Translations under genes and position numbers: made by a program
Part shown: positions 10,753-19,855 of the stretch, piece after piece
Numbering within the stretch: the stretch's first letter is position 1
Layout of the letters: every line of letters starts with the position of its first letter
Source of the DNA: Candidatus Ribeiella danica
Lineage (GTDB): Bacteria; Chloroflexota; Chloroflexia; Chloroflexales; Roseiflexaceae
Direction of reading: 5' to 3'
Length of the DNA: 64,000 bases
Assembly (NCBI GenBank): GCA_016717335.1
Contig: JADKFS010000016.1
Span: 186,001-250,000 of the forward strand
The notes under the pieces: model-generated
Databases searched by the model: none
Told to the model about the DNA's origin: nothing
The model's input: only the letters and a program-made list of their open reading frames with translations

Positions 10753-10862
10753 CGACAAGGAGACAAGGAGACAAGGAGACAAACGCGGAGTGTAGAATGC
10801 TAAACGTTGAACGTTGAGCGTTGAAGCTGCACGTCTCTGCCTCAAATGCTAAACGTTGAACA
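10753..10862. repeat. Octamer (GAGACAAG) and heptamer (CGTTGAA) arrays
   Basis: Three copies of an octamer one base different from GTGACAAG are followed by imperfect CGTTGAA heptamers (10803-10862). The latter carry the stop codon of the endonuclease III gene on the opposite strand. Confidence 0.85.
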
Positions 10863-11639
10863 AGGTTGATGCCTCATCTTCGACCGTACGCGCCTCATCT
10901 TCGAACATGTGCGCCGGGCGTTGCTGTGTGACCACGGCCGACTGCCGACTGCCGGCTGCCAACTGCAAAAACGCGCCCCTCACCGGCTGCGCGTCACCCC
11001 CCACTCGCCGGCACAGCGCGGCGACCGGGCAGGCGCTGCAGCGCGGCGAGGTCGGGTGGCAGATGTTCTGCCCCAGCGTCACCAGCAGGCCGTTGATCGG
11101 GATCAGTACTCCGGCGGCAGCTTGGCCCGCAGCGCCAGCTCGGTCGTGTCGGGGTCCTTCGTCTGGACGTAGCCCCAGCGGTTACAGATCCGGTGCACGT
11201 GCGTGTCCACGCAGATTCCCGGCAGGCCGAAACCCATCGTCAGCACCAGGTTGGCCGTCTTGCGGCCGACGCCGGGCAGCGCCAGCAGCGCGTCGAGGTC
11301 GGCCGGCACCTGGCCGCCGTGGCGCTCGAGCAGCAGCGCGCGCAGATCTGGTGGATGCTGCGCGCCTTCGTGTTGTAGAACCCGACCGGGTAGATCAGCT
11401 CCGCGATGCGCTGCTCGTCCAGCGCGAGCATGGCCTCGGGCGTGTCGGCCGCGGCGAACAGCCGCGGCGCGACCACCGCCGTAAGCGTGTCCTTGGTGCG
11501 CAGGCTGAGGATCGTGGCGATCAGGACGTGGAACGGCGTCTGCTGCGCCTCGCCCATCGACCTCGATCAGCGGCTGCTGGAAGCGCGGCATGGTCTCGCG
11601 CAAGATCGCCATCGCGGCGTGAATGTCAAATTCAGTCAT
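10849..11639 (-). CDS. nth: Endonuclease III, frameshifted, repeat-encoded C-terminal tail
   Basis: A base-excision-repair DNA glycosylase/AP lyase. The helix-hairpin-helix LPGVGRKTANLVL contains the catalytic lysine, GICVDTHVHRICNRWG contains the catalytic aspartate, and CHPTSPRCSACPVAALC is the C-x6-C-x2-C-x5-C [4Fe-4S] motif. The start MTEFDIHAAM is at 11639. The frame changes near 11555, 11350 and 11113; at the last, one missing base turns PEYWIPINGLL into PEY-stop. After the cluster the frame continues about 50 residues into tandem repeat DNA (SRQSAVV then STLFNV) instead of stopping soon after, so the C-terminus has been extended by repeats. Confidence 0.85.
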
Positions 11640-11649
11640 GGGCTCACGA

Positions 11650-11924
11650 CAAAGAAAATTCTTTCATTGTATGTATAGCAGTATACCCGATGAGACTGTG
11701 ATCGTGCCACAAGGTGTCGCGGACGGCCGTTCGCGTGCAACTAGTCGCAGCCCGATCGACAGCTCGGCGGCGGACAAGATCTGGGCGTGCGCGCCGCAGA
11801 TGCCACGAACAATATCAGCAGGCCGAGCACCCTGCAACGGGACAGACAAGGCATGGCGATCGAGCCTGCGTGCCCAAACCGCGGACCAGGACAGGTGCGG
11901 CAGTGGCGCTACAGTCTTGCTCAT
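11650..11924 (-). pseudogene. Truncated winged-helix (HTH_42/AlkZ-like) gene start
   Basis: The minus-strand frame from ATG 11924 reads LSWSAVWARRLDRHALSVPL and DIVRGICGAHAQILSAAELS, the pattern of the N-terminus of winged-helix HTH_42 proteins (DNA glycosylase AlkZ relatives). After a one-base shift it continues TRTAVRDTLWHDHSLI, then loses similarity where the family continues for about 300 more residues. It is squeezed between nth and an IS remnant, so it is a leftover 5' end. The family call comes from pattern memory, not a search. Confidence 0.45.
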
Positions 11925-11933
11925 TGGATACGA

Positions 11934-13334
11934 TTAGACCGGACTGAGCGACAACCGGGCGCCTTTCAACCGCCCAATCGGGTGTTCCACCAGGTACTGC
12001 TCGCGATAGGCCAGCACCACCTGCTCCACGCTGAGTTGCTCGGCAGGGCGGTTGGTCACGTACACCTGCCAGCCCAGACGCTCCTCAGCTGCCGCGAGCG
12101 CCCCCTCGTTGCGGGTGCTGCACAGCGTCATCGTGTAGGTTGTCTCTTCACGCGCCGGCTGCCCACGATAGGCGCGGACCGAGCGGGTCCGTGCCTCCGT
12201 CGTCAGAGCAACCGCCAGCAAGCCGCTCACCTGATAGCGTTCGAGGATGGCCGCGATCGCGGCCTCCGCCTCGGTCGGAGTGCTTGGGCGCAGCTTGCCC
12301 TGCCGCGCCACCAGCACCTCGCTCAGCGCGGCCTCCGCCTGCTGCAGGCGGCGTTCGAGCGCTTGGCGTTGGGCTGCCTGCAAGCTGCGCGAGCGCACCA
12401 GGACGCGGCGCTCAGTCCAGGTGATGGGCTCGCCGTCCAGCTCCGCCGTCATGTTGGCGGTGGTTTGCCAGGCATCGGCACTCACCACCGGCTTCCCATC
12501 GTCGTCCACCAGCAGCAGGCCGTCAGCAGTCGGGCGAAGGATCGGGACCAGCGCCTCGGCCGCCAGCGCCTGCTCCACCAGGGCCGCCAGGTGCTCGGCG
12601 GAGAGCTGCACCCGACCCAACGGACACAGGTAGGCATCCCCGGCGTGGTGGAGCTGGGCGCGGGTGCCAAGCGCGCCCAACTTGCTGTCGCCCACGTAGA
12701 GCAGGCCGCGCGTGGCCAGGCTCGCGCGCACGCGGACGATGATCGGCAGGTAGAGCCGGTCATCAGTGCGCTGGCCAGGCAGGATGTCCACCGCCACCGG
12801 CAGCCCCAGCGGGTCGAGGGTGGCGAGCATCACCTTGAGTTGCGGCTGATCCGGACGATGGTCTTTGCTGTGCCCAAACTGGAACAGCCCATCGGCGGTA
12901 ACCTCCCAGTAGCCGCTGGCGGTGGTGCCGTCCACCCGCACCGTCGAGGGGGTCAGGTTGTAGACGCGCAGGATGCGCTGATTGAGCGCGCCCTCGCAGG
13001 CCGCCCAGGCGGCATCGTCGCTGAGGGCCTGCAGCACATCGGCCAAGCGGTCGTCGCTCAGGTCGGTCGGACGCAGCGGCTCGGGCAGCAGGGTGGTGAG
13101 GGTGCGCTGCAACTGGTCGGCCCACGCGCGCACGCGATTGAGCCGATGGTCGGCCCGCGACAGGATGTGGGCCAGCCAGATACGACAGAGCAGACCCAGG
13201 CTCAACCCACGGTGATTGCCGTGAGCCGGGAAGTGGGCATCCAGGATGTTCACCAGTTCCAGGCGCTCCATGTGGGCCAACAGCAGCGGCACGTCGTCCA
13301 CCCGTTCGGTATGTATGGTTAATGGCTCGCTCAT
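11934..13334 (-). pseudogene. IS1634-family transposase, 3'-truncated
   Basis: A 466-residue DDE transposase of the IS4/IS1634 type. STVRVDGTTASGYW carries the first catalytic aspartate, LLYVGDSKLGALGTR the second, and YREQYLVEHPIGRLKGARL the Y-(2)R-(3)E-(6)K signature with the catalytic glutamate. The family normally continues about 60-100 residues after GRLKG-PLSLSP; here it stops at SLSPV (TGA 11934-11936), so the 3' end is missing. The start MSEPLTIHTERVDD is at 13334. Its 5' side abuts the C-terminal codons of the IS630-type transposase, suggesting that this element inserted into the older one. Confidence 0.75.
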
Positions 13335-13343
13335 CGAGCGAGC

Positions 13344-14271
13344 CTACCCTATTTTGCGAACCTTGTTCAGGAATAAGCGAACGGTAAGAAGGAACTTCCA
13401 GAAGCGCTCAATCAGGTTGAGGTTCGGCGAGTAGGTTGGCAGGTAGCGCAGTTCGATGCGGAGGGTTTTGGCGGCTTCGGTCACCGCCGGTGCGTGATTG
13501 GAGGGAGCGTTGTCGAGGACAACGAGCAGGCGCTTGCCGGGATTCGCCTTTCGGATACGCTTGAGCACGGCCGCGACCCGCTCGGCATCACACGACTCCC
13601 GGCCCTCCCAGCTGATCAGGCTTTGGTCGTCGGGGGAATAGGCCCCAAGGATGTTGAGGCGATTCCGACCAGAGTTGGTCTTCAAGATCACCGAGTTTGT
13701 GCGCTTGATCCAGCCGCGACTAGGAATAGTCGCGTGCAGCAGATGGGCTGCATCCAGGAAGGAGACCTTGCCGCGCTTGGTTAAGGCCCCTTTTTTTGCG
13801 GTAGGTTTCCACCCATGCCGCTTGCTTCTTTGGGTCGGCTTTCGATGGCAAGCTGTCGGGTTGCTTTTAGCGATAGTCGAGGCGCTTGAGCAGTTTGACC
13901 ATGCCACTGTCGGTATAGGAGACACCGAACTGCTCCTCAACCCAGGCAATGGCTTCCGCGGTGCTGCGCAGCTCGGCATCCAGCCACGTGATCAACTGCT
14001 GGTGCTGTGCGGCGGTCAGGTTGCCGTCGCCGCCGACGTAGTTCAGCGTGGTGAGGGCCTCCTCGCCACCCGTGACGAAGATCTTGACCCAGCGTTTGCG
14101 GGTGTTGACATGGATGCGCAGGATGGTACAGACGCTCTGGGCATGTTGGCCCCCATCCAAGAGCAGGATGGCATGCAGCCGTTCGGCAACGCGTCGGTCG
14201 TCCGTCTGCTTGAAGCGGCGCCACATGGCGTCCCGTTGGCTGCGGCTCAGCGTGAACTGCTTCTCGCGCAT
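13344..14271 (-). pseudogene. IS630-family transposase in two frames, C-terminus lost
   Basis: Frame 1 (MREKQFTLSRSQRDAMW, 14271 to TAA 13867) is the HTH part ending MVKLLKRLDYR. The same frame continues past the TAA as KQPDSLPSKADPKKQAAWVE to an A7 run (plus-strand T7 at about 13792-13798). Frame 2 then reads GALTKRGKVSFLDAAHLLHA (first D), RLLVVLDNAPSNHAP (second D) and YSPNLNLIERFWKFL (E). So there is one nonsense codon plus a shift at A7; IS630 elements often use A-run frameshifting. The family C-terminus after RFWKFL is replaced by LTVRLFLNKVRKIG next to the IS1634 remnant. Confidence 0.75.
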
Positions 14272-14528
14272 CGTGTCGGCCCTTTCTTCACCGGCGTCGC
14301 TTTAGCATAACACGTGACACCCACCGTGCCAACTCCGACCAAACCTATTTCCGGCGACTATAGGAGTATACGGTGGTTCGGGAAGTACGCAAACGAGTCA
14401 GGCAATCTGACACTCCGTAGCCGGCAGCCGCTTCATCTCCGACGCACACAGAGCGAGATATGTACGAGTAGTCGCCAGAAGCCCCATACCACCTGCTTCT
14501 CAAGCACACGAGCAGCGCCAACAACAGG

Positions 14529-14534
14529 TATAAT
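14529..14534 (+). promoter_or_regulatory. Consensus -10 (TATAAT) predicting a leaderless LuxR mRNA
   Basis: A perfect TATAAT ends 6 bases before ATG 14541, so transcription should begin at or within a base of the start codon and no Shine-Dalgarno is possible. The decayed second copy of this regulator has the same arrangement (34568-34573). No convincing -35 is visible. Confidence 0.5.
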
Positions 14535-14540
14535 TGCTCC

Positions 14541-17300
14541 ATGTCGATGCCGATTTTAACCACGAAACTCTACCTGCCGCTGCCGCGCCCGAACGCGGTT
14601 CTGCGCTCACGCCTGATCGCACGGCTGAACGCGGGGATGCATCGCAAACTGACGCTACTCGCTGCCCCCGCTGGCTTTGGCAAAACCACGCTGGTCAGTA
14701 CGTGGCTCGCCGCCAGGACTGAAGACCGAGGAATGGGGACTGAGAGGGTCAGCTCGTCACTCAGCCCTCAGCCTTCAGCACTCAGTACTCGGGTGGCCTG
14801 GCTCGCACTAGACGAAGCGGATAACGACCCGACCCGCTTTCTCACCTACCTAGTCGCGGCGTTGCAGACGATTACGCCGACGATTGGCGCGGGGGTGTTC
14901 GGCAGGCTCCAATCTGCGCAGCCACCACCAACCGAATTGATTCTGACCGCCTTGCTCAATGACTTGAGTATCCTCCCGGATCATGTTGTCCTCGTCCTTG
15001 ACGACTACCATGTGATTGATACCACATCGGTTGACACTGCCATCACCTTTTTGCTGGAACACCTGCCGCCAAATATGCACCTGGTCATTACCACGCGCGA
15101 GGAACCAGCACTGCCATTGGCACGGCTACGCGCCCGTGACCAGCTGACCGAGCTGCGCGACACGGACTTGCGTTTCTCCGCCGCCGAAGCCGCCGCATTT
15201 CTCAACCGAGTGATGGCCCTCAACCTCTCGGCGGAAGCTATCGCTGCGCTGGAAGAGCGCACGGAAGGCTGGATTGCCGGCCTGCAACTCGCCGCGCTTT
15301 CCATGCAAGGACAGCACGACGCCACCAGATTCATCGCATCGTTCACCGGCAGCAGCCGCTACATTATCGATTACCTTGCCGAAGAAGTGCTTGAGCGCCA
15401 GCCTGAAGCCGTCCGGACGTTCCTGTTGAGAACCTCCATTCTTGAGCGCATGTGCGGCCCGTTATGTGATGCGGTGCTCAACGTGAGCAGCGACGCTGCG
15501 CCGCTGGCCGGCTCACCACAATCAAACTCGTCGCAGGCCATGCTGGAAAAGCTGGAGCGATCCAACCTGTTCATCGTTCCGCTGGACAACCAGCGGCGCT
15601 GGTATCGCTACCACCAGCTCTTTGCCGATCTGTTGCGGCAGCGACTCTACCAGAAGATCGCCGCGTCTCCAAGGAATGAGCGGGATGGCCTGGCCGAACT
15701 CCACCAGCGTGCCAGCCAGTGGTGTGAGGAGCATGGCCTGGAGATCGAAGCGTTTCAGTATGCGGCTGCCGCCGGCGATGTCGAGCGCGCCGAGCGCCTG
15801 ATCGAAGGAGCGGGAGTGCCCCTGCACTTCCGTGGCGCCGGCACCGCAGTACTCCACTGGCTCCAGTCGCTTCCCAAGGCAGTATTGGATGCCCGGCCCT
15901 CGTTGTGGGTGATGTATGCCTCGGCGCTCTTCTTTGTCGCTCACCAACAGAGCGCCGTCGAAGAGAAACTCCAAGCCGCTGAGGCGGCCCTGCACGGCGC
16001 CGAAGCAGACGACAAAACCCGCGGCCTTATCGGACGGATTGCCTCCCTGCGGGCTACAGTGGCGATCATTCAGCACGATGCAACAACCATCATTGCCCAG
16101 TCGCGCCGTGCGCTGGAGCATTTGCCCCCCAATAGACTGCCCGCTCGCATTGCCGCGAGCTATACGCTGGGATATGCCTATCAGCTCCAGGGTGATCGTG
16201 CCGCGGCCAGCCAGACCTATGCTGATGTCATCGCGAGCAGTCAGTCGTTTGGGGCTTCGATCTACACGACAGCGGCGACACTCGGTCTGGGCCAACTCCA
16301 GGAAGCAGACAATCAGCTCCACCTGGCGGCCGAGACCTACCAGCGCGTCCGCGTGTTGGCAGGTGATCCGCCGCAGCCGATTGCCGGCGAAGCGCATCTT
16401 GGTCTGGCCCGTATCGCATATCAATGGAATGACCTCCAAGCTGCTGAGCAGCACGGGCGCCAATGCCTCCACCTGACGCAGCAGATGGAAAGCACCGACA
16501 CGTTCGCCTCGTATGCGGTGTTTCTCGCCCGACTGAGACTTGCCCAGGCAGATCTGCCCGGTGCGATCGCGGTATTGGATGACGCCGAAGCGTTCGTGCG
16601 CCGGCATCACTTCATGTTTCGGATGCCTGATATTGCTGCCGCACAGGTACTGGTGTTGCTGCGCCAAGGCGATCTGGCGGCGGCCGCTCATCTCGCCCGG
16701 ACCCACGAGCTTCCGATCTGCCAGGCCCGCATCCTCTTGGCCGACGGAGATGCCGCTGCAGCACTGGCCGTGCTGGATCCCGTGCGCCAGCAGGCAGAGG
16801 CGAGGACTTGGGCAGATGAACAGCTCACGGTGATGGTGCTCGAGGCGATCGCTCACCATATGCACGGCGAAGCCGACAAAGCCATGCACGTGCTGGGTAC
16901 TGCGCTGGCATTGGCAAAACCTGGTGGCTTGGTCCGCCTGTTTGTCGACGAAGGCGTGACGATGGCGCGTCTGCTCTACAAAGCCCTCGCACGCGGGAGT
17001 GAAGGAGCCTACATTCGTCGGTTGCTGGCAGCATTCCCGGTTGCCGAACCGGAGCATGCGCCATCAGCGCCAATGAGCGGCCCTGACTCGGAATGGGTTG
17101 AGCCACTCAGCGCGCGCGAGCGCGAAGTGCTCCAGCTGATCGCCGAAGGGCTGAGCAATCAGGCGATCGCTGCCCGGCTGTATCTCTCGCTGCATACGGT
17201 CAAGGTCCACGCGCGCAATATCTACGCGAAGCTTGCCGTCGCGAATCGTACACAAGCGGTTGCCAGGGGAAGAGCATTGGGGATCGTGTCACAACCGTAA
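14541..17300 (+). CDS. MalT-like LuxR-family ATPase regulator (LAL), intact
   Basis: A 919-residue regulator: a STAND-type NTPase at residues about 30-330, tetratricopeptide-like helical repeats (about 400-800), and a C-terminal LuxR helix-turn-helix. Walker A is APAGFGKTTL and Walker B is VVLVLDDYH. The C-terminus SAREREVLQLIAEGLSNQAI ... HTVKVHARNIYAKL is the GerE/LuxR DNA-binding fold. Such proteins sense a ligand through the repeats and activate nearby transport or defence genes. A 25-30 residue insert (RTEDRGMGTERV then SLSPQPSALS) lies right after Walker A and is encoded by a CTCAGCC-like heptamer array. Downstream lie an NAD(P)-binding protein, a DUF4386 protein and a small conserved protein on the same strand; a decayed copy of this cassette lies at 34.6-38.4 kb. 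Confidence 0.9.
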   Translation: MSMPILTTKLYLPLPRPNAVLRSRLIARLNAGMHRKLTLLAAPAGFGKTTLVSTWLAARTEDRGMGTERVSSSLSPQPSALSTRVAWLALDEADNDPTRFLTYLVAALQTITPTIGAGVFGRLQSAQPPPTELILTALLNDLSILPDHVVLVLDDYHVIDTTSVDTAITFLLEHLPPNMHLVITTREEPALPLARLRARDQLTELRDTDLRFSAAEAAAFLNRVMALNLSAEAIAALEERTEGWIAGLQLAALSMQGQHDATRFIASFTGSSRYIIDYLAEEVLERQPEAVRTFLLRTSILERMCGPLCDAVLNVSSDAAPLAGSPQSNSSQAMLEKLERSNLFIVPLDNQRRWYRYHQLFADLLRQRLYQKIAASPRNERDGLAELHQRASQWCEEHGLEIEAFQYAAAAGDVERAERLIEGAGVPLHFRGAGTAVLHWLQSLPKAVLDARPSLWVMYASALFFVAHQQSAVEEKLQAAEAALHGAEADDKTRGLIGRIASLRATVAIIQHDATTIIAQSRRALEHLPPNRLPARIAASYTLGYAYQLQGDRAAASQTYADVIASSQSFGASIYTTAATLGLGQLQEADNQLHLAAETYQRVRVLAGDPPQPIAGEAHLGLARIAYQWNDLQAAEQHGRQCLHLTQQMESTDTFASYAVFLARLRLAQADLPGAIAVLDDAEAFVRRHHFMFRMPDIAAAQVLVLLRQGDLAAAAHLARTHELPICQARILLADGDAAAALAVLDPVRQQAEARTWADEQLTVMVLEAIAHHMHGEADKAMHVLGTALALAKPGGLVRLFVDEGVTMARLLYKALARGSEGAYIRRLLAAFPVAEPEHAPSAPMSGPDSEWVEPLSAREREVLQLIAEGLSNQAIAARLYLSLHTVKVHARNIYAKLAVANRTQAVARGRALGIVSQP

Positions 17301-17343
17301 GTGCTTGGATGCCTGCATCCGGCTGGATTGCCAGAGCTACCTA

Positions 17344-17379
17344 CACAAGACGAGCCTGCGGATCGCGGCTCGTCTTGTG
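17344..17379 (+). terminator. Strong 13-bp hairpin after the LuxR gene
   Basis: CACAAGACGAGCC (17344-17356) pairs perfectly with GGCTCGTCTTGTG (17367-17379) around a 10-base loop, 44 bases past the stop codon. No T tract follows, so it may be a processing or pause element rather than a classical intrinsic terminator. Confidence 0.55.
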
Positions 17380-17506
17380 ATTCCCGCTGGACGCACAGGC
17401 GGCTAATCCTCCGAATAGCTCTTCGGAGGTATGACACTACTCCCACCTGCCGCGTATAGTGCAAGCAATGGATTTCACCAATTTCGTTGGAGCTACAAAG
17501 GAGAAA

Positions 17507-18334
17507 ATGATGACCCGGGAAGAAACGATGACTATACACGGCCAACAGCGGCAGCGGCGGCTAGATGACGGCGATGTTCGAACGCAGCGGTCTCCGAGCT
17601 TGAAGAAGGTGTGCATCGTCGGGGCGTCCGGGAAGCTTGGGCAGTACATGGTACAACACGCTCTGGATCGGGGCTACGAGGTGGTCGGCGTGTGTCGCGA
17701 GGAAAGCGTCGGCAAGCTCGACGCATTCAAGGGACGCATGACCATCATTCCTGGTGCAACCGACGACCGCGAGGTCATCAAGCGCGCGGTTGCGGGCTGC
17801 GACGCCGTGTTGGTCGTGCTTGTCCCACGGGGTATCCACGGCTACTCGACGGGAACGGCCCAGGCGGTGCTCGACTACGCCGAACCAGGGGCACGATTGG
17901 TATTCTCATGCGGCTGGCACATCACCCGCGATGGTCAGGATATCTACTCCTGGCGGCTCAAGGCACTTGTCAACGTCGTCGGTCGTCTCGCCCGCCTGGC
18001 CCGCGTCGTGGATCTCGACGACCAGGTAGAAGCGTGCCGGCGTGTGTTTGCCAGCGACACGCGCTGGACGGTCGTACGCGGAAGCGATCTCGAAGAGGGC
18101 GAGAGTCAGGGGCTGCCGGTGTGGAGCCGGCACGTGGGCGACCCTATCCTGGGTAGCAACCTCACGCGCCGCGTGGATTTTGCCCTGTTCATGGTCGCGG
18201 CAATTGAGAACGACGAGCTGATCCGCGAGGCTCCGGCGATTGTTGGCTGCCAGACGCCTTCGGCACTCGCGTACGCCGCCACCCAGGACAGGACAACGGT
18301 TGACAGCCGGGAGCGCACCGCAGTGCAACCGTGA
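17507..18334 (+). CDS. NAD(P)-binding Rossmann protein (atypical SDR, NmrA-like)
   Basis: About 275 residues. KKVCIVGASGKLGQYMVQHA is a glycine-rich dinucleotide loop of the GxSGxxG type used by NmrA/atypical SDR proteins, after an N-terminal extension of about 25 polar residues. AAAGGAG at 17497-17503 sits 3-6 bases before the paired ATGs 17507 and 17510. A catalytic YxxxK is not obvious, so a redox-sensing or epimerase-like role is as likely as dehydrogenase activity. It lies between a LuxR regulator and a DUF4386 membrane protein on the same strand, without frameshifts. Confidence 0.75.
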   Translation: MMTREETMTIHGQQRQRRLDDGDVRTQRSPSLKKVCIVGASGKLGQYMVQHALDRGYEVVGVCREESVGKLDAFKGRMTIIPGATDDREVIKRAVAGCDAVLVVLVPRGIHGYSTGTAQAVLDYAEPGARLVFSCGWHITRDGQDIYSWRLKALVNVVGRLARLARVVDLDDQVEACRRVFASDTRWTVVRGSDLEEGESQGLPVWSRHVGDPILGSNLTRRVDFALFMVAAIENDELIREAPAIVGCQTPSALAYAATQDRTTVDSRERTAVQP

Positions 18335-18515
18335 GATTGAAGGCAGCGTCGCGCCTCGATGAGGAGGAGCATGTTACCACCGTGAGGGCCGGCAGGGAAT
18401 CTTCGACGAAGCCCTCCGGCTCTCCAAGGTATCGTAATGGCACGCCCGGCGAGCATGCGCGATGTCACGCAGACGATGCGCTCGGGGCATACATCTATTA
18501 GGAAAGGGCAAGACC

Positions 18516-19307
18516 ATGCCTACGATTGATCACACGCTATCCACGGGAGCTGTGAGCCCGGTCGGCACGGCGCCGAGGAGCGCGTCGATAGGTTCACGCC
18601 TGCTGTATTCGCGGCTGATTGGAGCACTGTTTCTAGCGGGGTTTGCCTTTTACGGAGTAGGTTTCGGACTGGTGACATCGGTTGTCGGCGCCCCGGACTT
18701 CCTCTCGACGATTTCCGCACATCAGACCACCCTGGTTCTCGGAGCCTTTCTGATGTTGTTGAACTCCGTGGTCGTGGTGGGCCTGGGCGCTTTGTTCTTC
18801 CCGATCATTGAGAACCACGGCAGGCGAACAGCGCTGGTCTACTTGGCATCGCGGATTGTGGAGGCGATCCTATTGGCTATCGGTGTGCTGTGTCTTCTCA
18901 TGCTCGTTCCCTTAGGCCAGTACGCTATTGGAGCCAGAGGGGCCAGCGTAGCGTGGGCTGCAGTCTTTGGGTCACTCCTGACCCACGCGAACACGATAGC
19001 CTACCAGATCGCTATGATGTCACTCGGACTGGCAAGCCTGTTCCTGTGTGTGCTCCTATTCCAGACACGGTTGATCCCGCGCTTTCTGGCAGTGTGGGGC
19101 TGGATTGGCTACACGCTTTTCCTCGGTGGCGCCATCGCTGAAATCTTTGGAATGAACGTTGGCGTCATACTCTCGATCCCCGGTGGGCTGTTTGAAGTGA
19201 CCGTGGGTTTCTGGCTCCTGGTCAAGGGCTTCCAGCCCAAAGCCTATGGCAACTGCGCGGAGGTCGTGATGATCTCGGTGGTTGGCCCAGCCGAAGCCAC
19301 ACGGTAG
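18516..19307 (+). CDS. DUF4386 family membrane protein
   Basis: About 264 residues with seven or so hydrophobic segments. LIGALFLAGFAFYGVGFGL begins the first helix, and the pattern ALFFPIIENHGRRTALVYLA then SRIVEAILLAIGVL is the family hallmark (helix, K/R-rich turn, AR-(V/I)-(V/M)E segment). ATG 18516 follows GGAAAGGGCAAG. The family has no known biochemical role. It is the membrane partner found twice more in this window in decayed form near LuxR/MalT regulators, so it may be the target or sensor of that regulator. Confidence 0.75.
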   Translation: MPTIDHTLSTGAVSPVGTAPRSASIGSRLLYSRLIGALFLAGFAFYGVGFGLVTSVVGAPDFLSTISAHQTTLVLGAFLMLLNSVVVVGLGALFFPIIENHGRRTALVYLASRIVEAILLAIGVLCLLMLVPLGQYAIGARGASVAWAAVFGSLLTHANTIAYQIAMMSLGLASLFLCVLLFQTRLIPRFLAVWGWIGYTLFLGGAIAEIFGMNVGVILSIPGGLFEVTVGFWLLVKGFQPKAYGNCAEVVMISVVGPAEATR

Positions 19308-19378
19308 TTGTCGTCTCACAGTACCCTCAAGGCATTTCCTTGAACCAATGCCAGCCGATAAGTGTTATGCGGCACTCG

Positions 19379-19408
19379 ATCACGGACGGCACCGCTGTCG
19401 TCCGTGAT
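19379..19408 (+). terminator. 10-bp hairpin after the DUF4386 gene
   Basis: ATCACGGACG (19379-19388) pairs with CGTCCGTGAT (19399-19408). A smaller stem TCAAGG/CCTTGA lies at about 19327-19343. There is no T run; it may be a terminator or an mRNA-stability element. Confidence 0.4.
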
Positions 19409-19495
19409 GCCCATGTCAGAAAAGGCGTGTCGTTGTCACGATGCCAGTGAGTACGTGGCACAGACGATGATAGCGACCACAACAGGAACAGGCTC

Positions 19496-19774
19496 ATGGT
19501 AAACGAACAGAACCCAAATACTGATCCACGTCAACCACTGATCTATCAAATCCGGGTCCAGGGCCATTTGGGCTCGGAGTGGACAGACTGGTTCGAGGGT
19601 CTGTCCATCTCATTGGAAGACAACGGCGAGACGCTCCTAACCGGCCCGGTGATCGATCAGGCCGCGCTGCACGGCTTGCTCAGAAAAGTGCGCGATTTAG
19701 GCATACCGTTGATCTCAGTCAATCGCCTTCAAATTGGTCATACAGATGTGCCGAATGTCGATCCAATGCAATGA
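19496..19774 (+). CDS. Small conserved protein of the LuxR/DUF4386 cassette
   Basis: A 92-residue soluble protein: YQIRVQGHLGSEWTDWFEGL, then SLEDNGETLLTGPVIDQAAL, then LLRKVRDLGIPLISVNRL. The strand-rich pattern ending in a helix and a last strand suggests an alpha/beta ferredoxin-like monomer. A degraded homologue occurs at 37480-37753 directly before another membrane protein, so it travels with the cassette. I recognise it only as a family common in Chloroflexota, without known function. Confidence 0.7.
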   Translation: MVNEQNPNTDPRQPLIYQIRVQGHLGSEWTDWFEGLSISLEDNGETLLTGPVIDQAALHGLLRKVRDLGIPLISVNRLQIGHTDVPNVDPMQ

Positions 19775-19855
19775 AATGTATCAATACAGTCTCAGGTAGT
19801 GGTAGAAGGTCGAATGGTACGCGCAAGGCCTGCGGTTCATGGATAGCGCAATCCT

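Noticed and set aside
11787..13322. 511-codon plus-strand open frame
   Set aside because: Antisense shadow of the IS1634-type transposase, which has the DDE motifs.
15522..17057. 511-codon minus-strand open frame inside the LuxR gene
   Set aside because: Antisense to an intact 919-codon regulator with clear domains; composition unlike a real protein.
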